The notes beneath the pieces were generated by a model. It was not told where the DNA came from. It saw nothing but the letters and a program-made list of their open reading frames with translations, and did not search any database. Positions 10,283-23,203 of a DNA stretch of 64,000 nt are shown in pieces; within the stretch, counting starts at the first letter, position 1; each line of letters begins with the position of its first letter. Source of the DNA: Flaveria trinervia (taxonomy: Eukaryota; Streptophyta; Magnoliopsida; Asterales; Asteraceae); the NCBI GenBank assembly GCA_025506515.1, contig CM046452.1, positions 42,355,591 to 42,419,590 of the forward strand. Direction: 5' to 3'. Both the position numbers and the translations under genes were made by a program.

Positions 10283-11700
10283 GGATATGTGGATGACTAG
10301 TTTCTTGTGTTCTTGTAAAATTGGTTTTATGAGGCTTTAACAACCATATGGGGCTGTTTTTTGGTGATGATAATAAATCCCCACCTTTCAAGGTTATATC
10401 TAACATGCTAGTGATTAAACCTTGAAAGTAAGATATCAAGTAGTTGATTATGTTTTTGTTTGGACAAAAGACCCTAAATTCATGGTTTATGTTGGCTAAA
10501 AATTTAGGGTCATATCAGGGTTTATTTTGTTCTTGAATGTTGTATATGATGATTCATATTGGTGCATAACCTAGCTTTGACTTGTGTTGTTTTGGTTTTG
10601 AATGGATGTTTTGTGTTGGTTGTATTCATTCTTATGGGTTGTAATATTATTCTTTTGTGTTAGTATTTGGATGTAATTTATTTATTCATTCATTTGTGAT
10701 GTAATAGATAGATTAAGTATGTTTTCTTTTATTAGAAAATTTGTATTAACATATGAGTTTTGTAAAAGAAGATGCACAAGATGGAAACACAAAGGAAGAC
10801 ACAAGAGGACTTAAAGCATTTGGATGCAAGTTCAAGTGGGGTTCTTTGGAGATCTCGTCTTTGTGTTGTATTCAACCCTAGGAAAGACCAAATGACAACA
10901 CTTGTGAAGGCAAACAAGTGTTATCAACATAGTGGCTATGGTTATGCACATGTGGTTGTTTGATATATGCTTGTTTGATTATTTTTTATGTTGATTGTTT
11001 GATATATGGATATGCTTAACAATCTAAATAAATTATCATAACAAGCTGAATTTTTGGTTCCTAAACATTAAGTGACTAATAAGAGGTTATTAAAAGGACT
11101 AATGATTTCAAAATAAAAGAGGTTTTATAAAAAGGAACCATAGGGTACCATGTATTTGAAAGCATGCGAATACAAGGTACATAGAGTTTTCATAACTAGA
11201 ATTAATGGAAACTTAAATCTCTTTGGAAATAAGTTAAACACCATCCTTTTACACGACACTCAAATCACTTGAGAACTACTGTGGGATAAAGGTCACCTAA
11301 CCACTTTTAGGGAACTTGTGTGTTTGAGATGGGCTTAATATACTTGTGGGATAAAGGTCACCTAACCACTTGTATGTGTAAACTCACACATGTGTGTAAG
11401 TAGGACGACTTGAATTGGAAACCATGTGCATAGGGTCACCAAAGCATGGCGTACAATGGTATTGATGGGATTTTACATGCCGACTAAACATAAGATGTTT
11501 AACCGATCCCATAAAGCTAGAAGTTGCAATAGGTTGTAATTGTCAAATGTTGACTACCTTGTTAATTTAAATAATGGGATAAAGGCCACCTAACCATCAT
11601 TTAAATATAACGTTGGATTCTAGATTTTAATTATTAATTGTCTATGAGACGTGTAAAGGGTATTAATGATTAATATGCAATTTTTTCAGAAATACTAAAA
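10283..11700 (+). other. Long untranslated leader of element C with a threefold 25-bp repeat
   Basis: No protein-coding sequence is recognised over 1.4 kb. Three copies of a 25-bp unit beginning GTGGGATAAAGG and ending CCTAACCA(C/T) lie at 11281-11305, 11346-11370 and, slightly diverged, 11574-11598. The first half (10300-10720) is similar to the leader of the C-like remnant at 45754-46195, so it belongs to the family and is not a later insertion. Confidence 0.6.
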
Positions 11701-12610
11701 TGAACTTTGTAAATTTTGTAGTAATGGCCGCAAACAAAAAGGCTACCACCCGACCATCCCTACCCTATCACTGAGAACCATCTTAGAATGGGATCGTCTT
11801 AATCGTAATAAGTTTATGGACTGGTATCAAAACTTGAGGATTGTTCTCAAGTAAGAGAAAAGGGCCTATGTCCTTGACAATCCTATTCCTGACCAACCCG
11901 ACCCTGAGGATGTTGAGGCCTATAACGATTGGCTTCAATATACTAACGATCCCCTGTAGGTTTCCTGCCTCATGTTGGGAACTATGTTTCTCGGACTCCG
12001 AAAGGACTTGGAGCAACATGGGGCATATGACATAATTACCCAGTTGAGTAAATGTTCCTTTAACAACCTAGGGGGAGCGCTTGGAAACGGTTCGAGCATT
12101 TAATGAGTGTTATATGGAAGAAACCCAATCGGTATCATCTTATGTTCTTAAGATAAAATGCCACGTGATGATCGCCTCGGAGGCTTAATTGTCCTGTCTC
12201 AAAAGAGGTAGCCACGGATATGATCCTGAATGGCCTAACTAAAAGTTTGAGACATTCATAATGATTTACAATATGAAAGGGTAGGACAAGAGCATTGGTG
12301 AGCTTCACGCAATGCTCAAAACAACTGAGGCAGGGATGGGTAGAAAGGTTCTACCTGTTCTCTCGATCAATGAGGAAGGCAATAAGAAAAGGCCATTCCC
12401 TGATCCCAAGGAAAATGTTGCAAAGGAAAATGGCACATCAAAGGAAAGGGGAAAGGAAAGGCCTAAGCTTAAGAAGCCTAAGATAACGGAGAACGATCCA
12501 TGCTTTGAGTGTTGAGAGATAGGACATTGGAAAGGAATTGTCCAACCTATCTCAAAGAGTTGAGGAATAAGAGGGATGCTGGGCAAATCTCATGTAGAAC
12601 TTTCATAATT
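11701..12610 (+). pseudogene. gag: Gag of element C
   Basis: Recognisable copia Gag in pieces: NKFMDWYQNLRIVL, a segment with SCLMLGTMFLGLRKDLEQHGAYDII, a fragment FVMIYNMKG-like, then LHAMLKTTEAGMGRKVLPVL. A Lys-rich stretch follows and then a damaged CCHC knuckle (CFEC, stop, EIGHWKG..). Multiple stops and frameshifts destroy it. Gag would package the element RNA. It follows the leader, and protease begins shortly downstream. Confidence 0.75.
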
Positions 12611-12629
12611 CACATTGGTTGAAATGTTA

Positions 12630-15490
12630 TTTCTTTAAACACATGGGTATTGGATACCGGATGTGGAACTATTTTTTGCAATTTGTTGCAGGGATTCATA
12701 TGAAATAAGCACTTCAAGTAAAGAGACAATATTTAGAAACTTTCAAATGGTTTGGAAGTTATTCTACAGAATATTTTGTATGCTCCTAGTTTGACTAGGA
12801 ACATAATTTTGATTTCCCTTTTAGAACAATGTGGTTATGAATTAAAGTTTGTTAACAATGGTATTTATGTTTGTATGGATGATGTATTTTATTTCAAGGC
12901 TATGCCGTTTAATGAAATCTATGAATTGGTTCATAATGATTCATCCTATAATAGCTCATTATAACAAACAAGCACCAAGAAACTTAAAATGGTTTTAAGT
13001 GATTCTTATCTTTGACATTGTCATCTTGGTCACATAAAACAAGAATTAGATTCAAACACCTCAAAAGAATGGTCTTTTGAAAAGCAAATGAAAATGTTTC
13101 ATTTGATAAGTGTGAATCTTGTTTACAAACTAAATGACCAAGTTGCCCTTTAGTGGCACTCACGAGAGGGCAAAAGACTTATTGGGTATCATATATTCGG
13201 ATGTATGTGGCCCTTTAAAGACAATGACTAGAAATGGTGATAGATACTTCATTACCTTTACTGACGATAATAGTCTCTATGGTTTGTGTACATGATGACA
13301 CACAAACATGAAGCTTTTGAAATGTTCAAAATCTTCAAGGATGAAGTAGAAAATCAACTCAATAAAACTCTTAAAGTTCTTTGTTCAGATAGATGAGGTG
13401 AATACCTCAGTGATGTTTTTAGTACCATCTAAGAAGTTGTGGGATCGTCTCACAACTTACTCCAATTGGAACACCACAACATAATGGTGTGTCTGAAAGG
13501 AGAAATCAAACACTATTGGATATGGTTCAATCTATGATGGCTATAAGCTCACTACCTCTATCATTTTGGGTTTTCGCAATGCTCCCCGAGGCTCGTATTT
13601 TAAATATGGCCCTAACCAAGATAGTCTATTCACTATGTGTATATTTATTGGATATCCCAAAGACTATATAGGATACTACTTCTTTGATCCAACAAGAGCA
13701 AGAGTAATTATTGCTCGAAAGGCTGAATTCTTGAAACTAAGTTCCTTATGGAAGGAATAATGTATAGAATAGTGGAATTTGATGAGGATCAAAATCTACA
13801 AGTCAATACATGTTTGGTTGACACTAGCAATCAACAAGAGGTTGTTGATGATAATCAAGAGGTTGATCAATACACACAAAACGTTCGCAGATCTGGTAAA
13901 GTTAGCATTCCACCAAAAAAAGGATTTTTCATGAATGGATGCTATGTGGTTGACTCCGATGAGCAAACTACATACCATGAAGCAATGTACATTTGGATTG
14001 TGACAAATGGCTGGATGCCATGAACGTTGAGATGCAATCCATGTATGAGAATCAAGTTAGGAATTGGTTGACCCTCCACTTAACTACAAACTGGTGGATG
14101 CAAGTGGGTTTCAAGAAGAAAATAGATATACATGGAAACTTGGATACTTACAAAGCAAGACTTGTAGCAGAAGATTTCAATCAAACTCACAGGGTTGATT
14201 ATGATGAAACTTTCTCGCTTGTGGCAATGCTAAAGTCAATAAGGATATTATTTGCCATAGCTGCATATTATGACTATGAGATTTGGCAAATGGATGTCAA
14301 AACCGCTTGTCTTAATGGACATCTCGAAGAGACTGTCCATATGGTTCAGCCAGATGGTTTTGTCGATCCACAACATCCTAAAAGTATGCAAGATAAAGAG
14401 TCAATCTATGGATTGAATCAAGCAACGAGAAGTTGGAATCAACATTTTGATGAAGAGATCAAGAAATTTGGTTTCATCAAGAACGCTGACGTGGCTTGTG
14501 TATATACGAAGGCTAGTGGGAGCATAATAACATTCTTAGTATTGTATGTTAATGACATACTACCTTTTGGAAATGATATTCCAACCATGGAAGGTGTCAA
14601 AACCTGGCTTGGAAGTTGTTCTTCCATAATATCTCGGTGAAGACGCCGATATTTTGGGAATATAGATCTATAGGGATAGATCGAGGCGGTTGATAGGTTT
14701 AAATCAAAGTGCATATATTAATAAAGTCTTGAAAAGGTTCAAGATGGAAAAAATCTAAGAAAGGTATGGTACCTATTCAAAGCGGGATAATATTGAGTAC
14801 ATCTCAATGTCCAAGCTCAAAGGATGAGCAATATCAAATAAAGGACATCCCATATGAGTCAGCTATAGGATCCGTCATGTATGCGATGATATGCACTAGA
14901 CTGGACGAGTCATGCACTTTAATCATGACGAGCAGATACTAGCATAGTCCAGATAATAGCCATTGGATGACTATTAAAAGTATATTGAAATACCTTAGAA
15001 GGACTAAGGAATGTTTCTAATATACAAATTTGATGGAGAGGAACTTGTTGTAAGGGTTACACGGATGCAAGTTCCAAACCGTTCGAGATGATTCTCAATC
15101 AGGGTATGTCTTCATTATGAATTGAGTAGCATTGTCCACTACAAAATCCGAATACATAGCCGCATCATTAGCAGCTCAGGAAGCTACATGGATAAAGAAA
15201 TTTATCGCCTACCTAGGGTGGTCTCTACCATTCAAGACCCCTAGAAATCCTTTTGTGATCACGAGGGTACGATTACATGAATCAAGGTACCCTGTCCTCT
15301 TCAAAAGGCTAGGCACATTGAGCAGAAATTCAACTACATAAGGGATGAAGTAAAAAGGGAAAAATATGTATTCGTAAAGTTCACACCGATCAATACATTG
15401 CGGATCCACTCACCAAGCTTCTTGAGAAGGCAAGGCATGAATGTCATACTTTTGCCTTAGGACTTCGATATTCTAGTGACTGGAATTGAT
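12630..15490 (+). pseudogene. pol: Pol polyprotein of element C (protease, integrase, RT, RNase H)
   Basis: Protease is seen at about 12645 (WVLDTGCGT). The integrase zinc region (CHLGH, then CESCL) lies near 13015-13125, and the integrase core at 13190-13600 (YSDVCGPL, FTDDNS, then GVSERRNQTLLDM). The longest open RT part is 13993-14640, with DYDETFSLV, QMDVKTACLNGHLEE, SIYGLNQATRSWN and the active-site box as YVND in place of YVDD, an Asp-to-Asn change expected to abolish polymerisation. RNase H remnants run to about 15487 (TTKSEYIAAS near 15136). More than ten stops or shifts are visible, far more than the small LTR divergence would suggest. Confidence 0.85.
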
Positions 15491-16257
15491 ATGTTTAGTA
15501 TTTAAAAGTTTGAAACAATGTAATATTTAACTCTTTATATACTTGTGATATTTGAGTTATATTCATTTTAGCATGTATAGATCCGTGAATATGTTTACTA
15601 TTCTAAATGTCTCTAGTAGGTCATGTTTGTGGGAACAAATATGAACGTAAGACTATTATGAACATGGATTGGTGGATATTCATAAGGAATGAATATAGAG
15701 CAATTGGTTGCTGCCAAGGTTCATAGATATTTGTGGGATACAAATATTAGATTGACCTGCATCTTAATTTTACTACATGGAATCTTCTAGATTGATCATA
15801 AGTAATTTGAGTAAAGGTGAATATCATTTGGTATCCTCCAACCTGATATACATATTAGGTTTTGACATTCACTAAATGTTATACCTTGAGCTAGTTCTTC
15901 GTTGCTCTGAAATAATGGCAGTGCATAAGGCTATGTTCAGGTGTGACACGAGGAGATTGTGAAAAAACGTATGTAGTCAAGATGGAATTTGTTCCTCTTA
16001 TTCGTTGAGAGCAAGATGTCTAAGGTCTGATTAAGTTAAATCAACAAGGAATGATCATTCTATGTCCTTGGATTTAACATGACATCTGAAACAAAAGGAT
16101 AAATAATTAATTCACCTAAATCATTTCAAGTTGGATACTTGAAGGGGATAATGTTATTGAATGACTTTAAGTCATGCGTATTAAGGGTAGTAAACCATTG
16201 TTAGGTGGTATTTACATCTTGCATCAATCTTCTATGTATGTTGTGCAAGTGGGAGAT
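15491..16257 (+). other. Post-pol non-coding region and polypurine tract of element C
   Basis: About 770 bp without coding sequence. The last bases, AGTGGGAGAT at 16248-16257, form a short purine-rich tract immediately before the 3' LTR, where plus-strand DNA synthesis would start. I see no repeat or ORF of note. Confidence 0.6.
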
Positions 16258-17223
16258 TGTTGGATTCTTTATGCCCAAGACACATAGAACATTGATGTGG
16301 TTAGTACGTTATGATCCAAGTCGGGTCATACCCAATAACAAGCTTTGCAAACACCAAATATTATTTAATTGATGATATGATCATACAATTAAATAAATAC
16401 ACCAATTTAGAAAATGGGTTTTCTAAATAAGTTGCATATGAGATTGAACAACTTATATGGATATTTTGTTGATGGATGTTATTTGTAATGTTGTTTAATT
16501 TAGTTAAATAACATCAAATAATAAAAGTGTGTGTATGTTATATAATTAAAAGGTTAATTATATATCTATTTTAATAAAATATTTTAACAAGGATTAAAAG
16601 GGGTTTTGGGGGGAAAACAAAATAAGAGAGAAGGGTTCGGCCGCCCCTTTTTGGGCAGCCCTCTCTTTTGGTTTTCCTTTGGTTCTCTTGAGATTTTGGC
16701 TCTCCTAGAATACACACACTCTCCATTCAGATCTCTCTTACTCTCTCATATGCAAAAGGGTCACAAGAACATCAATTTTTCTTATGGAAGAAAGATATCA
16801 TGGCTGGAACAAAGCTCTAGCAGCTTTGTTGATTTTTCACGGCTGGAACAAGGTTCCAGCAGCTTTCTTGATCCGATTTGGTGCTCAAATCCTAGCAAGA
16901 ATGGTGTATGCTTGATGCTTGGGGGTATGGAAGCTTGAGGACACCTCTTCTTGGTGTTTTGGCTGTTCAAGAACATCATTCTCTTCATCTATATCTCGTT
17001 TTTCAGCAGCCTTTGGAAGGTAGTATGTATTGCTTATTTGGGTTGTTATTTGTTGGTGATAGCTAGTTCAAACACATATATAAGATCCTTATGTTCTTGG
17101 GTTTGTTGTTGTCATGAAATGAACCATATATTCAGATTACAAATGATAATATTTGATTTTAATCCGCTGCGTTTTCAAGTTTAAATGGTTAAACTAGTTT
17201 GATTTGGTCCAACAAACCCAACA
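16258..17223 (+). repeat. 3' LTR of element C
   Basis: Starts TGTTGGATTC and ends AACCCAACA, followed by the duplicated AGTGA. Its length of 966 bp against 961 bp for the 5' copy reflects small indels. Shared features include the C/T-rich stretch and the TATA-like block near 16555. Confidence 0.92.
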
Positions 17224-18787
17224 AGTGAATCTTATTCTGATGTTATCAAATCACTCATCTAAGCACACTATGTACCGACACTTTATAATATCTATCTTTG
17301 CAAATCATACTCCCTCTGTTTTGTGTAAAGAAAGACCTGGGTGTATGATCACCATACTGTATATCAGTTATGAAAGGTTAAAAGATCATGATCCTCATCA
17401 TCCCTCTGTTTTGTGTAAACAAAGACCTGGTTTAAAGGCACCTTTGTTTTACGTGAGTAAAGACCTAGTAACCTGATGATGATCATATCTAAGCTCTGAA
17501 AAGAATCCTATGTGATCATTATATATTAATCTAGAGCTTTTATATCAATGTATTAATGATATGTCCAATGCATCTCAAGATAGAACTTATAACTTAAAAT
17601 ACATAGTTGTTAAGTGTGAAAAAGTGATGATTTGACTTGCAAAGGGAAGAAAAAATCTTCGTGAACTAAATGCGAAGCCCATAATAGTTATTTCCTAATC
17701 AATATGGAAACATGATAAACAACATGCCTAGTTGATACATTAGCTCTTGTAGGATTAAAGTGGATAATATACTTGCAATCAGAGCTATGTTCACGTATCA
17801 ATTCAACAAATTAACTCATTAAGAAGAGGCTTAGTGTATAGTATGATCCCCTCATATGTGTATATATGTTTGTGCATCATCATACAATTAAACAAAAATC
17901 GTGATATTCTTCTTAAAAATTTATAATAAATGCATACTGTCATCATTAATCAGAAATTTATAGGGAGTAGAATTCATGAAGATAAGTTTACCGATCAACA
18001 GCTTTGTCTATTTCATTATCAATTTGAAGGAATTGAAATCTGAGCACCAACGTAGCTCCTGGATACATGAAGTTTTTAAAATCGTTTAAACTTTCTTGTG
18101 CTCAATTGTCATGAATACAAAGTCAGCAAGGTCCAAAAGCAATAAATGGTTCTAAGCAGTGGACTTGGACCATACAACAAAATAAGATTTTATGATAGTG
18201 CCATCTTAAGCATCAGCAGAAGCTATAGTGCCATCTTAAGCATCACTAGAAGCTACAGTGTGGAAAATTTAAATGTTTATCCTTAGATTGGTAAACTACG
18301 GATGAGCAAAGATCAACAAATAAAATTTAATTTCATAGTTGGTAACCTATGTAAATTTAAGTTATACTTCCTCAGTAGAAGTCATTAATATCCGTAGGTG
18401 ATTTATGGAACCGTAGATACTTTGTGGAAGAACTTAGAACAAAAAAATTGTTGAGGGTCCCACTTCATTAAATAAATAAAACTAATGTGTCTTAAAAAGT
18501 ATAAATGATGTTCTTTAACTTCAAAATTCATTATTCGCTTTTTCAGATCACTTTTTCAGACTAGAAAAAACACCCTCAACAACTTTTCCCCCTTTCTCTA
18601 ATATTCAAAACTTCTGAATCAAAACATCAAACAAACACATAATCGTGTTTACTGATCATTGTGTTCAAAGTAAAACATGTGGTAATGTTTAATAATGAAC
18701 CGTTTGATTCTTGTCAAATCTCACAACTTTTCGTATTCTCATATAATTATGAGTTTCTAACGAAATCATCTTTATTCTCATGAACAG
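17224..18787 (+). other. Post-pol region of element D, second part
   Basis: Non-coding continuation of 9073-9306 leading to ORF3. It holds three stem-loop motifs (17311-17469), a perfect-order 30-bp duplication at 18195-18254 (unit starting ATAGTGCCATC), and near 18385-18440 a few CCGTAG / GGAAGAAC half-sites like those in the family LTR. The final part before the ATG is AT-rich and matches the corresponding E sequence at 26743-26850. Confidence 0.6.
17311..17469 (+). promoter_or_regulatory. Three copies of the CTCTGTT-loop-GACCTGG stem-loop motif (element D)
   Basis: Copies lie at 17311-17340, 17401-17430 and 17439-17469. The first two read CCCTCTGTTTTGTGTAAA then GACCTGG. The third has CCTTTG, TTAC-gtga-GTAA and GACCTAG. 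That third copy matches the third copy of element B (ATAC-gtga-GTAT) in both loop and position, so the order of the copies is conserved between families. Confidence 0.65.
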
Positions 18788-21700
18788 ATGGATAATCAAT
18801 TTGCGAAAGAGCACAATGTGTGTGCATTCCCAAACGTGGAAGACCCTGCTTCAGAAGGGTGTCAAGACATTATTCGGTATCTAAGAAGATCCAGGCTATT
18901 TTATGCCTTATCTGCAGAACCCATGATTCATCGATCACACATCTCTGACTTCTAGAACTCAGCACATATAGAAAAAGATGGAGAAGTTATTATAGCAGAA
19001 GTAAAGAACCAAATTGAGAGTGACTAAGCAGACTATCAGGAGGAATCTGGAGTTCGGAGAACAAGAACTTGGTCACCCCGATGTGTTCGATAATGAATAA
19101 ATAGAGAAAGTGTTCTTACTGATGGGGTATGATGGTGATTTTGCAAAGGGGGAGATCAAGAAAGGAGATTGTGCAAGCCCTACTGATTCTTATGCCACAC
19201 TTATCTTAAGTGCATATCCAACAGGAAGTCTGGGCTCGACAGATTCTTAAGGCACATATCATCAGGAATCATTGACATCTTTGAAGGAAGAATATACAAC
19301 TACTCAAAGTACATATTCAACTGTATGAGTGATCACATCAAAGTTCAAAAGGATTACAAAATGTTCATGTTTCCAAGGTTCCTACAACTGATAATCAATG
19401 GTGAATTGCCTGGAATAGAAAGAGATGGAGATGTATTGGTACAAGCACATTTGGGTAGATATGTCCTGAACAAGAGCAGTGGAAGATAGGAAGGAGGAGA
19501 CATACTTATGTTTGCACATGTTATTGATGTTAATGCAGCCATTCCCCAAGAAATGGTGTGGGAAGAACAATAGGAGAATTCTCCAACCAATTCTATTGAA
19601 GCCACTTACTCACCACATCTATCTCCCATTCAACATCAACAACAATCTAAACAACTCGCTTCTCCTACAAGCCAAAATACTCAACCTATTTCACCCACTC
19701 ACTCTGATCACCCTCAACAATCTCCCACATCAAATCAAAACACTTAGCTCCTCTCCCACTTTCTCATCAATTATCTGAGAGTGTACATACTGAACCTATT
19801 TCAGTTACTCAGTCTTTAAACTCTGTCCACTCTCGTGAGACTGATTGTTTTCTCAAGCAAGTACCATCCCTTTGTCACTCTCCAACTATGAAGAATCAGT
19901 TTACTACTCAATCAAATAAAGCCGTTAGTGCACAACATGAACGTTGAAGCACAAGCTCACCATGATAAGCATGATCAATCAAAAGATGAATGCTCAAGCT
20001 CAGCAAGTGTGGCTGCCCATACTAAAGAGCATAAAAATGAGGTTGCTAGCAAACAATAATGAAAGAGAGAAGAAGAAAAATATGAGGAAGTTATTGCTTA
20101 CAAGGAACATGATCTGAGTGATAATGACATCCCATTGAGTAAAAGCTACCTGGTGGTTGAGTACAACAAGCTTGTAGTGAAGTCTAACTTTAGAAAGCAA
20201 AGGGTTAAGAGCTGAAAGAGATAATAACAGAAAAGGATAATCTTCTGATGCAATTGGAAACAAGGGTGAAATGATTAAGAGAAGATGCTAAGTGCAACAA
20301 TGAGTGATTGATGCCCTACTTCAACAAGATTCTGAGCTAAAAGAATTAGTAGAGAAAAAGAAGAGTGAAAATGAGAAGCTAAGGTTGAAGGTTGGTCGAA
20401 TGAATGACTCTCTCTATGATCAATCAACTGTGTTGAGAAGAAAAGAAGAAGAGATTGATTAGCTGAAGATGAAAATATGTGCTCTTGAATCAATTCAACA
20501 AAAGGAACCAACTGAATCTTCCAAGCCTCTGATTCTATACTCAAGGAAGAGGAAGTATTTGGGTTCCACAAAGAAACAAGTTATCAATATTGAAGATTCT
20601 CCTAAAAGGTCAAGGCATACATCATCAGAGCATAATCCCTTTATGAATGTCTCAACATCAAAGCAAGCAACTCTTGATCAAGCTGAAAGCGATGCTGAAT
20701 GGCAAAAACTAACTGAAGAGCTACCTAACAAAGAACAAGAAGACCTAAAGGATGATGATCTTCTAACAACAAAAGACATATAAAAGAAAGGCCTGAGTCA
20801 ACTATGTTTATGACCCTAATCAGCCATGGATTTCCTTATGACATGATTGAAAGGATGAATATGACTGAGATGAAGAACATACTGAAAGAGTTTGAGCTTG
20901 CAAGATTTATGATTCTAAATTGTGACTATCAAGCATTCAATACATTCCAAATATTCAGAAAATCAAGAAAGATCTTGGCCACTGTGATACTACAAAATTG
21001 AGCAAGTACAATATGGTTTGTTGGCTATAGGGACACAACTATAGGGAAAATCAAGAAAAGTTGCGAACTCAGGAGGATGATGGAACATGTTATGTCTGTT
21101 GAGCTTGACACAGGAGTAAGGTTTATAACTAAAGCTCCAAATCCAACCTATGAGCACCAAAGCAAACTTTCTGCTAATCTTGTAACTGTTGAATCCAAAG
21201 ATCAGTACAAAGGTAAAGACAAGCTAATAAGAGAGCCAAGAGTAGTCATTCCTTGCAATGTGTGCCCATTAGGGACAACAGTCAGGGAATTCACAGAGAA
21301 AAAGTCTACATTGATAGAATTATTTGACCACATCACTAGCTCAACCTCTATGGAAGACAACAAAATCATGGCATGTAAATATGATCAAGAATAGGATTGT
21401 GCTATCATCAAGAGAACATCCAGAAGGGTTCAATACTTGTGATATAGGATCAGTACTGTGCCAACCCGAATGTGATCTTAAGATTTGCAAAGCTTGATTA
21501 TCTCTAACTATCCAGTACACCCAAGAGGAAGAGACTTCTCTGTGTTAGTGGGAAAGCTAAAAACAAAATTCAGAGATGATGTGCTCAAAGAAGCTAGGAG
21601 AGAGGATGATGAGCACAGAAGAGGTTACAAAGAATGAAAAGATCAAAATCCTAAATCCTCTACAATGGTGGATGATGAGTTCTTAAAGAGGGCTGGACGT

Positions 21701-22266
21701 CAAAGTAGGAAGTCAGCTAATGTTAAAAGTATAGATGGGAATCAATATACATATCCCATAACAAAATAGGGATATGTTGAGAAGACCAAAGAATTAGTGC
21801 TGCTGAGGAATGTAGAAGGAAAGAAAGCAGAGAGAATCAAAATTTTTGACCTAGTAGAGATCAAACTGCTCTACCCTAGCTATACATCATACCTTTAAGA
21901 CAAATTCTTCCAAAGTTAACTGAAGAAAGGGCTCAGAATGACTTATGTCTATATGTGCACATGACTCAAGTTGTGGATAAGTTCATTGATAAAGCATACA
22001 AGAAGAGAAGATATAATCATGGAATGCTGAAAGGAGCTAACATTGAAGATGTATCTAATTGAGAATCTTAGAAGAAGATGATGAGCTCACGTGTGGTGGA
22101 AACTCTAACTACAGAAGAAGACATTTTGGGATTGAGCTTTGATACTCTTAACAAGATATGCAGAATGGAGATCAAATACAAGTATGATGATCAAAAGGAT
22201 GCAGTATCTCATTTCAACAAAAGGATGGTGACAAGATTTAAAGAACTTTCAGTTTTGAAGAGCTAA
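18788..22266 (+). pseudogene. ORF3 (envelope-like by position) of element D
   Basis: Starts at ATG 18788 (MDNQFAKEHNVCAF). The N-terminal domain reads CQDIIRYLRRSRLFYAL, then HISDF, stop, NSA: the F-W-x-N/S-A motif with W turned into a stop. A Ser/Pro/Thr-rich stretch follows (19560-19900), then a charged coiled-coil region (20050-20480) and a basic cluster SRKRKYL..KK with DSPKRSR near 20540-20620. A conserved C-terminal domain (20780-22266) ends in FKELSVLKS and a stop. It has many frameshifts and stops. The function is unknown; I see no signal peptide or membrane segment. The sister gene in element E is at 26851-44302. Confidence 0.75.
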
Positions 22267-22294
22267 ATAAGTATCTAAGCCTAAGGGGGAGTAT
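22267..22294 (+). promoter_or_regulatory. Polypurine tract, element D
   Basis: CCTAAGGGGGAGTAT lies directly before the LTR start at 22295. AAGGGGGAG at this place is the expected plus-strand primer and is identical in element E. Confidence 0.8.
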
Positions 22295-23203
22295 TGTTAG
22301 GTATAGGATAAATAGATCTAATCCATTGTGTATACATTAAATATATAGGTTAACCCATACATATGTGTGTTGATTTATGTATGTTTGCAGGTACAAACAT
22401 TATACATAGTCAATTTCAGAAATTGACTAAGTGTAAGAAACATCAACGGATGAACATTTTGTTCTTCCGTAGATATGTTTCTTACAAGTAACAAACATCC
22501 GAAGATCATCTGTGGATGAACCATCAACTGGAGTGAAGTGAGAATTCCAAGTGAAGACTCCTGCGGAAGAACAAGTTTCTTGCTGAACAACAAGTCTCCT
22601 ACGAAAGAAAAATTGCTTCGGAAGAACAATTGCTTCGGAAGAACAAGTTTGCTTTGGAAGAACAAGATTCCTATGGAAGAACAAATAACTACGGAAGAAA
22701 ATATTCCTACGGAGTCCAAACACTTGTATTCAAAAAATACAAGTGTTACAAGTCAACAAGTCAAGAAGGAAGTTGTGCGTATCCTAAGAAATCCGGTGAT
22801 TCTTTAACAGAAACAATTCAAGTACCAAGAGATACGATGTTTCCTTAACAGAAACATCATTGTCTATATATATGGATCCTAGGTTTCTAATCAAAGACGA
22901 TGGCGATGGCAATACGACATTTCCACAACAGAAAAACATCACATCAAATCACACAACCAAACCCTAGCAGCCGTCACATCATTAAACATAAAATTCAATA
23001 TCATTTGTTCATTGTTTGTAATTATTAACACATTTTAGTGAAATACATTTGAATTTAATATTTGTTCATTTATTAATTGTGTTTCTTTCAGCGTGTTCTT
23101 GAATCTTTATTGATATTGAAATTTAATACCAACAGTTAAAGCAAGCCAACGTTGATTCCGCAAATGTTGACTTGCTTTCAACCAGCGCTGATATTCCTGA
23201 TTG
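22295..23203 (+). repeat. 3' LTR of element D, truncated at its right end
   Basis: Begins TGTTAGGTATAGG and follows the E LTR. It includes the inverted repeat GTAAGAAACAT..ATGTTTCTTAC around 22431-22490 and the cluster of (T/C)GGAAGAACAA repeats at 22560-22710. It stops at 'cctgattg' (23203), where E continues with a further 18 or so bases to GGATTCACA. The next base belongs to the tandem array, which is also truncated at this junction. Confidence 0.8.

Larger units (their letters stand above)
9307..17223 (+). mobile_element. Complete but decayed Ty1/copia element C (non-Sirevirus)
   Basis: The element has two LTRs of 961 and 966 bp, a primer-binding site, gag, pol in copia order (protease, integrase, RT, RNase H) and a purine-rich tract before the 3' LTR. 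AGTGA is duplicated at 9302-9306 and 17224-17228, which proves insertion into the post-pol region of element D. There is no third ORF. Both gag and pol carry many stops, so the copy cannot act on its own. I do not assign a named copia lineage. Confidence 0.93.

Noticed and set aside
10772..10963. Small ORF in the C leader
   Set aside because: Short, overlapped by an equally long ORF on the other strand, and without recognisable similarity.
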